DNA from: Leptasterias polaris
Lineage: Eukaryota > Echinodermata > Asteroidea > Forcipulatida > Asteriidae
DNA: 64,000 nucleotides
Direction: 5' to 3'
Assembly (NCBI GenBank): GCA_037783415.1
Contig: JAZGTN010000189.1
Span: forward strand, 62,001-126,000
Shown: positions 21,560 through 32,216 of the stretch, in pieces
Layout of the letters: each line of letters starts with the position of its first letter
Numbering within the stretch: position 1 is the first letter of the stretch
Translations under genes and position numbers: made by a program
Notes under the pieces: generated by a model
Database searches by the model: none
What the model was told of the DNA's origin: nothing
What the model saw: only the letters and a program-made list of their open reading frames with translations

Positions 21560-22780
21560 TGGCCTAATGTACTCAAACTTTTGCACAGAGATGACAACAT
21601 TTCGAAATTTACATCTGGTTGAAACCACAGTGACAACGCGCTGCACCTGTGTTTTTAGTGCACGGGTAGTTTAGTTTACATGTATTGTGTACTATATTGC
21701 TACATATAGGAATAAATTTGGTGTTGCTTGCTGTTTCATTGTATATTGCACACCCATCGATAGTCCATCTAATATTTCATAAAATTCATAACTCCTGAAC
21801 AAAACATTGGATTTTTAGAATTTATACATTATAAGAGGTCTTAATAAACTTCACATGCGGTACACACAATGTGACCCTGTTTGACCTTGACTTACGGTTC
21901 AAAAAGTCATACATGTACACCTGTATCTTCTGGTCCACAGATTGGATTTTTACAATCCATACATACGTACATGTACATAACTGGGAAAAAAAATTGTAAC
22001 ATACTTTTTCAATTATGTATAGATTGTAAAAAAATACTTAAAAGCTACACAGAATGTGACCCCGTTTGACCTTGACTTCTGATTCAAACCCGAAGATGAA
22101 ATTTATTACTTGAAAAATCATAACTCCTGAACCACACATTGGATTGTTATTACTGATACTGTTACCTATACATCATCAGAAAGAGCTCCAAATACTTGAA
22201 GAACTCTACTTTGAACAAAATCATAACTTCTGAATCACACATTGGATTTATATATAATTGGAAAAGTACGTACATGTAACCACCTTAACAAATGATACAC
22301 AAAATGTGACTCCATTTGACCTTGACTTCTGGTTCAAATCGACAGATGAAATTAAGAATTAGAAAAAAATCACAACTCCTGAGCCACACATTGGATTTTC
22401 ATAATCAATGCGTCATAAGACTAACCAAATGTTACACAAAATGTGACCCCATTTCCTATTCAAATCGGAAGTTAAAGTTTATTCTTTGACTTTTTTTTTT
22501 ACTCCTTAACAACACAAATGTTGGATTTTTACAATCCATTATTAATCATTGTAAATGTCTTCAATGATTTTAACAAACGCTGCACAGAGTATGCCCCCAT
22601 TTGACCTTGGCTTCCTGTTAAAATCGGAAGTTAAAGTTTTATGGTGAACAAATCCAATGGTTTGATAAAGTAAAATGTCGTCACCAATTCATTCAATCAC
22701 AATTTGATGACAAATTTCACGAACACCTTGTTTTTAAAATTAACAAAAACTAAATGTCTAGTTTGTTTTTGTTTTTACAT
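21560..22780 (+). repeat. Diffuse 'AACTCCTGAACCAC' repeat, longest copy
   Basis: Seven or more modules occur in a row with the same words as 9880 (CATAACTCCTGAACCACACA, GTGACCCCGTTTGACCTTGA, GGTTCAAATCG). It starts with CTCAAACTTTTGCACAGAGA and ends with the CATTCAATCAC...AATTAACAAAAACTAAATG block. Module length is about 110-140 bp. Confidence 0.6.
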
Positions 22781-24280
22781 AGGCTTCCACCTACAGATGT
22801 AAGCCAAAAACCCCCAAAGAAGAATAAAGAATAATAAAAACAGTCCAGCCATCAATTTTGCTACATGAAGGAAAGAGATGGTTTCCATTTTGGGGAACCT
22901 CAAGTAAATATTTAGGTGGTGGTGAAGACTTCTTTGTTTTAATAATACAAATTTAAAATGAAGCTGGTCCCCCCCCCCCCCACGCTTATGTACGTAGTGG
23001 ATTGGATCCAATCTCTGTATAAAAACTATGAACAAAAAGAAGAAGCAAAACTGGAATACTGCCGTATCCAAAAGACTCAGGAAAGAAGTAGAGTTGGTAC
23101 CCCTTGTATTTAACAACCATCATGCTTTCATGGAGGAAGAAACATTGGCCGATGGCCGGAAAATACACTCATACATGTACATGTAGTAGAAGGCCTAGTA
23201 CTGTACTACGAACTGCATAAATGCACCTAATTTTTCTCATGAAAAGTGGCTGAATAAAATCTCATTTATCAAAAAACATCCTGCTGTATCTTACCTTTTT
23301 CCCCTGAAAGATGACACAGGCACTAGTCTACCCCATGATGACACATTGATTGTTCATGGGAAAAGTTGAAGATAAGTGTCAAATTCAATTTTTTCAGACC
23401 TAAAATTGTCCATTGTCAGCAAGCACAGTAGCAACAGTTTTGTAAATCCCGGTTCGCTCAGGGAAATCTCACATTGGTTATTTGACCTATTATACATAAA
23501 CAATACAATCAGGTCTATAATATTGACATACATGTATTATAATTTTGTGTTATTCAAATGATGCCTCATGACCAATGAAAATCAAGAAAAACCACCCTAT
23601 GCCAATTTTTTAATTGACCATTTTACATGTAAACAACAGACTAGCTTTTGTCGTTACACGCGGGTCTTTCCAAACACTGAGGGCAGGCTCTTTTATTTAA
23701 CTGGAGTGGCCGTGTGGACAATGTTCCATTGGACCAGGCGCACCTGGGCTTCATACACTGAGAGCCTCTCACATCAGGGGTATCTTTAGACTCGTCTCAT
23801 CATCTGTAAAGGATTCATAATCCTCACAGTGAGTGCGAGTGCCACGTGAGGCATCACACAGATTTGTGCACGGGTTATCACGTGTCATGTCACATGGAGT
23901 ATTGCGTGTCCCCGCATTGAGTGTACCCGCAACGGGTCTGGTGTGCTTCATCACGCAAGTTCCCCAGTGATGTTTCTATCGGAAACACACATGGAGCAGT
24001 CCAGTTTACTTGACGACTACACTGTAGTTGAGTCAACATGACAATCGAACCGTCGTCTGATTCTTCGAACACTCCCGAAGGATGCACCCTAATGCTCTGT
24101 GCAGCGGCGGGTGGAGGTCTGCTTTTGGTATGGGGGAAGACCCAGCTGATTGCCACATAGCCACCCCTGGACAGCGTCTGGGTAGCCCTGAGCTCCCACT
24201 TTAGGAGGTGCAATGCCGGGTAAACTCTGAGCTGTTGCGCATTATAGTAAAAACTCTTAGGGATTTAAACCTGTCAGTCA
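22780..24280. other. Intronic sequence, no gene recognised
   Basis: There is a C12 tract at about 22971-22981. The ORF 23568-23789 and the minus ORF 24213-23890 are without recognisable domains. The second could be the decayed 5' part of a DIRS element, because a DIRS-type terminal sequence follows at 24288. Confidence 0.4.
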
Positions 24281-24284
24281 GGGA

Positions 24285-24340
24285 AAATGCATTAGTAGCG
24301 GCTCTAACGGTAAGTTGAGTGAAGTAGACTAATAAAATAA
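24285..24340 (-). mobile_element. Isolated DIRS right-terminal sequence
   Basis: GCATTAGTAGCGGCTCTAAC then GGTAAGTTGAGTGAAGTAGACT is the inverse of the second half of the internal complementary region of the DIRS remnant at 6490-6575. It is therefore the matching right end of that family, about 16 kb away. The body to its left is not recognisable. Confidence 0.5.
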
Positions 24341-24669
24341 GAAATTGGGCTATTTTGAAAACGAGTGGTTCTGACACTGAGTTGGAAGATTTTGGACAAA
24401 TTAGGAAGACATCTGCCATGAATCATCAACCTGGATGGATGGATGAGATCATTGGTTCAATCTGATTGAGAGACAAACCATCCGCAAACCCACGGCAGTG
24501 ATCTACCGTACCCTCCGGTCAGATAGAGAGTCAAGTTCACAAATTTGTAAGGAATAAGAAAAGTATGACTGACCCAAAATGGTTTTGCAAACTTTTAAAA
24601 AAATTCTTTCAATATCATCACTTTTTGTTTTACTACATTAGCATATTCTAGTGTAGATCAAACATATCC

Positions 24670-24845
24670 TTTAACTCCTTGCACTACAATCCAAAACATT
24701 TCAATGTTTTCTTCACAAAAAGTTGTTTATTAGCTTTACGTAACGTGTCATTAACTTGAGCGTCCCATTGAGGGTTATTTTGAAACATAATGCCAAGAAC
24801 CTTAGACTTATCGATGTAGGAAACGGATTTAGAACCAATTTTACG
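24670..24845 (-). pseudogene. LINE reverse transcriptase C-terminal fragment
   Basis: The minus strand reads VSYIDKSKVLGIMFQNNPQW then DAQVNDTLRKANNQLFVKK. This is the 'K.LGI....L.W..HV......KA...L' block that follows the RT fingers/palm in Jockey-superfamily LINEs. Upstream it decays. It is a short, isolated fragment. Confidence 0.5.
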
Positions 24846-25251
24846 ATGAGTTTGGGGGAAGGGCTTTACTGAAACTGACTTGGAGGGCTTGACACTTGCT
24901 GGGATTCAGCCTGAGTAAGTATTCATCAGACCCTTTTTAAAAGCTGTTTAGGTCATTCTGAAGATAGCAAGGCTCAGAAACATTACAATTCTCAGCAAAT
25001 GTTTAAATAAACCTTTAAACGAATGAACGACGGAAGAAAAGTGCAGCTAACAATAAATTTGTAAAATTTACGAATGATGTCTGTCTGGAAGTTTTAAGAT
25101 AGTTTGCTATAACAAAATATACAGATAAATCAAAATAATACATTTACAATGCCACAGGGTGCAAGTTCAATCTTGAGAGTAAGCCCAAAATGTGTTTTCT
25201 GTGCACACTTTCAAGTGCTACATGTATGCAAAATGTGTGTCATCAATTTAC

Positions 25252-25307
25252 CTCATATCGGTGGCGATGGCGCTCCTCAATACTCTCCTTGCCTCCATAT
25301 AGGGATT
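25252..25307 (-). CDS. CTPS: CTP synthase micro-exon (SLYGGKESIEERHRHRYE)
   Basis: This 56-bp exon is AA|TCC...GAG, read as (K)SLYGGKESIEERHRHRYE. It matches the vertebrate LYGDADYLEERHRHRFE segment of the glutaminase domain. The acceptor is ATATTTAG (25308 onward) and the donor is GAG|GTAAAT (25251 downward). The initial AA completes Lys with the last A of the exon at 37782, and the end is in phase 0 with VNP of the exon at 3338. It is too short to show in an ORF scan; it was found by motif and confirmed by phase on both sides. A 35-bp tandem array begins 577 bp upstream of its acceptor. Confidence 0.93.
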
Positions 25308-25883
25308 CTAAATATAAAACAAAGTAAATAATACTTACAAATTAGACTGCAACATTTCAAATCAGACCACTAACAAATAAATAAAAATAAATAAATAAAA
25401 TAAAAACAACCCAGAAATGACCAGTAGTGATATGTCTTATACTTATATTTTACGTTCAGTAACGTACAAGAGTACAATTTAGACTTAGAATTGATACAGG
25501 TGGTTGGTTTGGCTACGAATGGTTAAATAACACCAACTGTCATGACAAACCCAACAAGCAAGCAAATTTAGGTCTTCGACTCAAACTATAAATTAGTACC
25601 ACTTATGTCACATCAACTACATTAATTACCCATTTAATATTGATTTTAGTCCATACAGATTGTGGCTAGATAGTTCTTCATAAAAATACTCATTACTTTT
25701 AGCTCTAACAATGCCTGCATTAGTTAATTACTATTTTTTAGATTGCCATGTCAGGCATGCAATAATATTTTTGTTTGTTTAAGTCTATGTATGTAGGACA
25801 ATAAGGCTGGTGAGGACAAATGAACCACTCTCATAAATCATCCCATATGATCAGTTACCACTACCGGCCTCTTCTTATTAAAG

Positions 25884-27558
25884 TTTCACATGCTGATATG
25901 TGTTTACAATATGAGAGGCTTCACATGCTGATGTGTCTTCACAATATGAGAGGCTTCACATGCTGATCTGTGTTTACAATATGAGAGGCTTCACATGCTG
26001 ATCTGTGTTTACAATACGAGAGGCTTCGTATGCTGATGTGTTTTTACAATATAAGAGGCTTTACATGCTGATCTGTGTTTACAATATGAGAAGCTTCACA
26101 TGCTGATCCGTGTTTACAATATGAGAGGCTTCACATGCTGATGTGTGTTAACATAATAAGAAGCTTCACATGTTGATGTGTCTTTACAATATAAGAGGCT
26201 TCACATGCTGATTTGTGTTTACAATACGAGAGGCTTCGTATGCTGATGTGTCTTTACAATATAAGAGGCTTCACATGCTGATCCTTGTTTACAATATGAG
26301 AGGCTTCACATGCTGTGTGTTTACAATATGAGAGGCTTCGAATGCTGATGTGTCTTCACAATATGAGAGGCTTTACATGCTGATCTGTGTTTACAATATG
26401 AGAAGCTTCACATGCTGATCCGTGTTTACAATATGAGAGGCTTCACATGCTGATGTGTGTTAACATAATAAGAAGCTTCACATGTTGATGTGTCTTTACA
26501 ATATAAGAGGCTTCACATGCTGATTTGTGTTTACAATACGAGAGGCTTCACATGCTGATCCGTGTTTACAATATGAGAAGCTTCACATGCTGATCCGTGT
26601 TTACAATATGAGAGGCTTCACATGCTGATGTGTGTTAACATAATAAGAAGCTTCACATGTTGATGTGTCTTTACAATATAAGAGGCTTCACATGCTGATT
26701 TGTGTTAACATAATGAGAGGCTTCACATGCTGATCTGTGTTTACAATACGAGAGGCTTCACATGTTGATGTGTCTTTACAATATACAGTGTAAAGAGGCT
26801 TCACATGCTGATTTGTGTTAACATACATGTAATGAGAGGCTTCACATGCTGATCTGTGTTTACAATACGAGAGGCTTCGTATGCTGATGTGTCTTTACAA
26901 TATAAGAGGCTTCACATGCTGATCCTTGTTTACAATATGAGAGGCTTCACATGCTGATCCGTGTTTACAATATGAGAAGCTTCACATGCTGATCCGTGTT
27001 TACAATATGAGAGGCTTCACATGCTGATGTGTTTACAATATGAGAGGCTTCACATGCTGATCCGAGTTTACAATATGAGAAGCTTCACATGCTGATGTGT
27101 CTTTACAATATGAGAGGCTTCGAATGCTGATGTGTCTTCACAATATGAGAGGCTTTACATGCTGATCTGTGTTTACAATATGAGAGGCTTCACATGCCGA
27201 TGTGTGTTTACAATACGAAAGGCTTCACATGCTGATCCGAGTTTACAATACGAGAGGCTTCACATGCTGATCCGAGTTTACAATATGAGAGGCTTCATAT
27301 GCTGATATGTGTTTACAATACGAAAGGCTTTACATGCTGATCCGTGTTTACAATATGAGAGGCTTCACATGCTGATATGTGTTTACAATACGAAAGGCTT
27401 CACATGCTGATCCGAGTTTACAATACGAGAGGCTTCACATGCTGATCCGAGTTTACAATATGAGAGGCTTCACATGCTGATATGTGTTTACAATACGAAA
27501 GGCTTCACATGCTGATCTGTGTTTACAATATGAGAAGCTTCACATGCTGATATGTGTT
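25884..27558. repeat. 35-bp minisatellite, about 48 copies
   Basis: The unit is GAGGCTTCACATGCTGATCT then GTGTTTACAATATGA (35 bp). Copies vary at a few fixed places (GATCTGTG, GATGTGTC, GATCCGAG) and groups of variants recur in blocks, for example 26071-26290 is echoed at 26395-26560. This shows higher-order duplication. A few copies carry short insertions, including ACATGTA at 26823. Confidence 0.9.
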
Positions 27559-27775
27559 TTGTTTAATATAATAATAATAAGACATTTGTAAAGCGCCTAA
27601 TGCAAAAGCCTCTAAGCGCATAAAGAGAACAATAAAATATACAAAGAGTGAACGATACATTACAAGTACCCCATAGAAAATGAAACCGGGATCCCGGCGG
27701 GATCCCGGCGGGATCCCGCCGGGATAGAGAAATCCCGGCGGGATCCCGGTTACATGTACTTACCGGGATCCCGGG

Positions 27776-28130
27776 TTTTAGTTTCCGGGATTCCCGGCGG
27801 GATAATATTCACAACCGAGATCCCGGTTGAAAAACCGGGATTCCCGGCGGAATAATATTCACATCCGGGATCCCGGTTGGAAGAACCGGGATTCCCGGTG
27901 GGATAATATTCACATCCGGGATCCCGGTTGGAAGAACCGGGATTCCAGGCGGGATAATATTCACATCCGGGATCCCGGTTGGAAGAACCGGGATTCCAGG
28001 CGGGATAATATTCACAACCGGGATCGCAGTTGGAAGAACCAGGATTCCGGGTGGGATAATTCACATGCGGGATCCCGTTTGGAAGAACCGGGATTCCTAG
28101 TGGGAACAACCGGGATCCTGGTTGGAAGAA
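27776..28130. repeat. 51-bp tandem repeat in left arm of fold-back element
   Basis: About six units of ACCGGGATTCCCGGCGGGAT + AATATTCACATCCGGGATCC + CGGTTGGAAGA occur, diverging toward 28130. Because 51 is a multiple of 3 and stops are absent, repeats of 17 residues appear as long ORFs on the minus strand (NPGSSNRDPGCEYYPAW). These are artefacts. Confidence 0.85.
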
Positions 28131-28149
28131 TTCATTCTTTGGTCTAAAA

Positions 28150-30130
28150 ACTACATGCCCTATAGATAATTATAACTAGAAAAAATGTTTTGTTAATGTT
28201 AGTCAATGCCTATATTGCATTCAATGCATACTGCTGGCAGTTGTTTCATATATTTATCAGTATGTTGGCTCTATAGCCAGCAGTTGTCTTCATTTTATTC
28301 AAAATATTTTGTATTTAATTTTAAAAATTACCATGGTAATTTGCAAAAAAAAAAAAAAAAAAAAAAAAAGTGTAAATAATTCTTGGCTTTCAAATCTGAT
28401 TTTTTTTATAGTTTTGTGTCTTTTTATGTTTCTTAACATTTATTAGACAGCATAAATAAACAGTGATAAATGAATCACCAAGCCGATGTTTAAATTTTAA
28501 TATTAATAATAAATGATATTGATAATGAGGGTTACAAAAAAATTCTCCAGACTATTTAGAAAATGATATTATAATAAGGCACATGGCTTCTTTAAGCCTC
28601 TGTATTTTTTTCAGCAGAATGTTCAGTCACATGATTTGATCATCGTGAATTGTGAATTGAAAAAGTGTTTGATGAAACTTTTTCGGTGGGCAATTTTTTT
28701 TTATGGCCCCGACATTATGACTTTTTTTTGTACCTTGTACATGTACTTTTTGTAGAAATGCCTAAAATACTACAACTTTTTGCATTTACAAAAATACAAG
28801 TGCAAGTGCAACTAACCAGTGGAGACTTACACATGTTTCTATTAAAGTTTTGGTCAAACATGTCAAAGGAGAGGAGACTCTTTGCTTGGCAAGTCAAACC
28901 ACAAAAATTGTATCTAGGGACTGTTTACATCGCGCGCAGAGAGGTAAAAGATTTGCCTCGATTTCAGGGTCGCCTTGTATATAATACAGGACGTCCTACG
29001 ATAAATGTCTTTCTTATGTGTTCGAAAGTTGAACCACATGTGAGCCGGGTTCACGGCTGCGCGCAGTCGATTTGGGCCCGATGGCAACCCCCAATAATTA
29101 GCAGTGCACTGTACCAAGAGTCCCAAATCGCAGTGGTATTGAATATGCGGCTGAAAAACCACCACAGAAAAGACAGAAGAATGCGCAACCCAGCGAAGTT
29201 CTACAGCAGTTCACAAACCGTGTATTTCCGACAGTACAGCCGAGCGATGTTCAAAGGTAAGCTCCTTCGTGATTTTGGGCTGTGGACCTCCAAAAAGCTA
29301 CTTAACATCAATTTCCATGTTCCGTATTCCATTTTAGTATAAAAGGCAACACATTTTGAAGAACATTTCGATGCTTAACGATCCCAAGAAGTTCGGCTCT
29401 TTACCTTGACTGTCAAAACAACGGACAAAGTTTTTCAATTGCGCAGCAAGCTTTGGGCGAGACAACTTGTGTTTTCCCCTATGTGAATCCGGGTCACATG
29501 ACCGCACTGTATGTTGCGTTAGCGCCGTACGGGCCACTACATTATTTAGCGGGGGTAATTTGTTTCAACTGGTGGGGTGATATGTTTTAAGTGTGCGCAA
29601 AAGTTTTGCTGCTGCACAATTATATTTATTAGTAATACAGTGCGAGATATTTTCAGTAGAAAAAGATAATTCAGTTATATAAAATAAAATAAAAACATAA
29701 AAAGGGGGGAAAAAAATAATAATCACCCATTTTAGGCATTTACTGTAACGTCACCATTGATTTAGACGCTCGATTGTATGTAACAGCTGATTGGATGATT
29801 ATTTTATTTTAACGAATCAGCATCGTCGGCGGTTAAACTTTCTGGCGCACTCGCTAAAGTCGAATGCACATGAATGCAAGTGTCCTGGATTTGGGGCCTT
29901 GACGACAGCACTCCCCATCAGCCAGCAGTCATCGGCAAAATAGGAGGTAGGCTACGTAACGTTAAATAAGTGTTAGCCCTACTTTATTGAGAGGGATAAC
30001 CATGACTATTGTTACTACGTATAAATTACAATACAAATTACAATTTACATTGCACTATTTGTTGTCTCGTGAAGCGCATTCTTGGGATTTGCACAATCTA
30101 CAAACTGCGCTCTGAACATTAAGCAGCTCA
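28150..30130. other. Interior of fold-back element; possible decayed exon at about 28880-29255
   Basis: An A24 tract lies at 28347-28369. From about 28880 to 29255 the GC content rises and the plus strand has protein-like stretches, for example CSKVEPHVSRVHG (28665-29342 frame) and, in another frame, EKPPQKRQKNAQPSEVLQQF then TNRVFPTVQPSDVQ ending at a donor-like AAAG|GTAAGC (29259). I do not recognise the protein. 'VEPHVSRVHG' faintly recalls an FHA domain. CpG-rich sequence at 29470-29535 could be promoter-like. Confidence 0.35.
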
Positions 30131-30192
30131 ATTTCAAATCGTGCGCAATTAAAGGATGTGCAAACTCCAACAATGCGCTCCACGAGACTGGT
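30131..30192 (+). pseudogene. THAP-domain relic
   Basis: The plus strand reads FKSCAIKGCANSNNALHET, the start of a THAP finger (K-S-C-A-x-x-G-C). The frame is then lost in ACTGGTTAGAGCCGACCAGT then GTAGTCACAACACC, which resembles the inverted left end of the hAT element at 33702. THAP domains occur in P and Kolobok-type transposases, so this may be the last trace of the fold-back element's own transposase, or of a passenger. Confidence 0.45.
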
Positions 30193-30678
30193 TAGAGCCG
30201 ACCAGTGTAGTCACAACACCAGATCAAACTCCAATGACATCTTTAAACTGTGTTCTTTTCTATTTCAGCACACATTTTCAAGATATACCCCAACTCATGA
30301 AGAGCCAGATATGGGAAAAAGTGGTCTACAACTTAATGTACAAGCTAACGACAAAATCCGGGGATCCGGGGAATACAAAATGGGAAGTACAAAATTGAAT
30401 AGTTATCATTGTCCAGTCCCCCAACCAATTGTTATCAAGTTTAGCCCCCCTCTATCTCTATTGTATTAATCTTTCAAAATGTTGCAAACCACTACATACG
30501 AAGTGGTTTAATGTGATAATTTAAATGTTTAATTTGGGCTTGAAATTGACTAGAGCGGGATTTGGTTTAACCATGGAGCTATTGTACGTGCCAGCACTCT
30601 ACCAAATAGTTATCTATATAAAGGCTATGTTGGCGGTCTCCCTATTTTGGCTTCTGATGACTGGCACCCTATCCTATC

Positions 30679-31250
30679 TAGCCCCACTTCCTGTGGCCAA
30701 GGCTAGCTGAATCCTTGGCCACACGTCCTGACCATTTCTTTTTAAGCTAAGAAGCAACCATTTAAAATCTTTTATATAGCGCATTCCCTACGGGCCAGTC
30801 GGCGGTTTAAACCAGCTGAATGTATCACCTAGTTCTTAGCTTGATTTGTGTGTTTTGGGTGTTCAAACAAATAACATTTAAAAAAGATATTTTAAACGAT
30901 AATTGTGCGACTTACTCTGAATTAATTTCCGCAATGAAATGATCGCACCCTTGCCTCGCTCAGCCCACAGCCTTGCCGGCTGATGACGTCGTATTCGATT
31001 TGCATGATTGGGGTCATTCCAAAATAGCCGCTTCTGGTACACATCGCAGAATTGTTATTTGTTTGAACACCCAAAACACACAAATCGAGCTAAAGAACTA
31101 GGTGATCGCATTCAGCTGGTTTAAACTGCCGACCGGCCCGTAGGGAATGCGCTATAAAAGATTTTAAATGGTTGTTTCTTGGCTTAAAAAGAAATGGTCG
31201 GGACGTGTGGCCAAGGATTCAGCTAGCCTTGGCCACAGGAAGTGGGGCTA
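30679..31250. mobile_element. Palindromic MITE (572 bp) nested in fold-back element
   Basis: The left arm TAGCCCCACTTCCTGTGGCC...AACAAATAAC (30679-30873) is the inverse of GTTATTTGTTTGAACACCC...GGCCACAGGAAGTGGGGCTA (31053-31250), with few differences over about 195 bp. Unpaired centre is about 180 bp. TA at each end fits a TA duplication. Flanks CTTCTGATGACTGGCACCCT and GCACCCCTGAACAAAGATAT are the two halves of a tRNA-like composite repeat, so it interrupts one. Confidence 0.8.
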
Positions 31251-31251
31251 A

Positions 31252-31330
31252 CTTGCACCCCTGAACAAAGATATTGTCAGAGGTCATTGGTTCAAATCCC
31301 GCTTTAGTCAATTTTTCTTTGTTCACAACC
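31252..31330 (+). repeat. tRNA-like composite repeat, copy 3 (fragment)
   Basis: CACCCCTGAACAAAGATATTG is followed by AGGTCATTGGTTCAAATCCC then GCTTTAGTCA, the 3' half of the tRNA-like block. The 5' half is deleted. A further, inverted piece with an A-box-like head lies at 30586-30650. Confidence 0.5.
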
Positions 31331-31699
31331 CCTTTAAAAGATAGAAATTGGCAACAAAAGAGCAATCAAAATAAATTTGTTTAAAGCAAAATGAAATTGT
31401 GAAAATGACACTTTTAACCAGCCATAAGTGGCCACCAGTAAACAGTAAAAATGGTCGACCTCTTATGCCCTATATATAGTTTCAGCGCTGAATAAATTAT
31501 TTTAAAAAAAGTAAAAGAGCTGTCTCGAACTCGATTCTTTTTAACCAGTCCACAATGTCTCTTACTGTACATGTTTTGAACTCGTTCTGTTTAACTATAG
31601 TGCGCTCTCCTGAATCTGGTTGGATGTTGAATTGAACGGGATCCCGATATGATCGAACTTGGATTTAGCAGAATCACGGGTGGAGTAATTGGATCTTGG

Positions 31700-32110
31700 T
31701 TTGAATTTACCGGGATCCAGGTTGGATATACCGGGATCCCGGTTGGATATACCGGGATCCCGGTTGCATTTACCGGGATCCCGGTTGGTTTTACCGGGAT
31801 CCCGGTTGGTTTTACCGGGATCCCGGTTGCATTTACCGGGATCCCGGTTGTTTTTATTGGGATCCCGGTTGCTTTTATTGGGATCCCGGTTGCATTTACC
31901 GGGATCCCGGCTGAATTTACCGGGATCCCGGCTGAATTTACCGGGATCCCGGTTGGTTTTACTGGGATCCCGGTTGGTTTTACTGGGATCCTGGTTGTTT
32001 TTACTGGAATCCCGGTTGGTTTTACCGGGATCCCGGTTGCATTTACTGGGATATCCCGGCTGAATTTACCGGGATCCCGGTTGGTTTTACCGTGATCCCG
32101 GTAAATCCCG
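31700..32110. repeat. 21-bp tandem repeat in right arm of fold-back element
   Basis: About 19 units of TTTACCGGGATCCCGGTTGC or GG variants occur. The 21-bp period yields 7-residue repeats (TGIPVGF, PGSRLVL) in open frames at 31649-32095. These are repeat artefacts, not proteins. Confidence 0.85.
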
Positions 32111-32216
32111 CCAAATTATCCCGCAAGTTTTTCCCGGCGGGATCCCACCGGGATCCCGGCTCTTTTTTCTATGGGGTAAGCAGATTACAAATAAGCAGCT
32201 TCAAACAAATGAGTTT

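Larger units (their letters stand above)
27669..32176. mobile_element. 4.5-kb fold-back DNA element with minisatellite ends
   Basis: The inverted termini CCCCATAGAAAA (27669) and TTTTCTATGGGG (ending 32176) are flanked by TA and followed on both sides by GGGATCCCGG-rich sequence, interrupting a LINE. Inside the left end is a 51-bp tandem repeat and inside the right end a different 21-bp tandem repeat. Both are built on CCGGGATCCCGGTTG. The interior (28150-31640) shows no complete transposase, only a THAP-like relic and other insertions. The TA duplication suggests a Tc1/mariner-type or unassigned transposon. Confidence 0.75.

Noticed and set aside
25884..27558. CRISPR-like appearance of regular repeats
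   Set aside because: No spacers: units are contiguous, the context is a eukaryotic intron, and there are no cas genes.
27750..28147. Minus- and plus-strand ORFs of 17-residue repeats (NPGSSNRDPGCEYY)
   Set aside because: By-product of the 51-bp tandem repeat in the left arm of the fold-back element.
28665..29342. 225-residue plus-strand ORF as a gene
   Set aside because: Starts in AT-rich intron-like sequence and only a short part is protein-like; kept as an unresolved note, not a CDS.
31649..32095. Long plus-strand ORFs with TGIPVGF / PGSRLVL repeats
   Set aside because: They arise from a stop-free 21-bp tandem repeat in a transposon end; no start context and nothing beyond the repeat.
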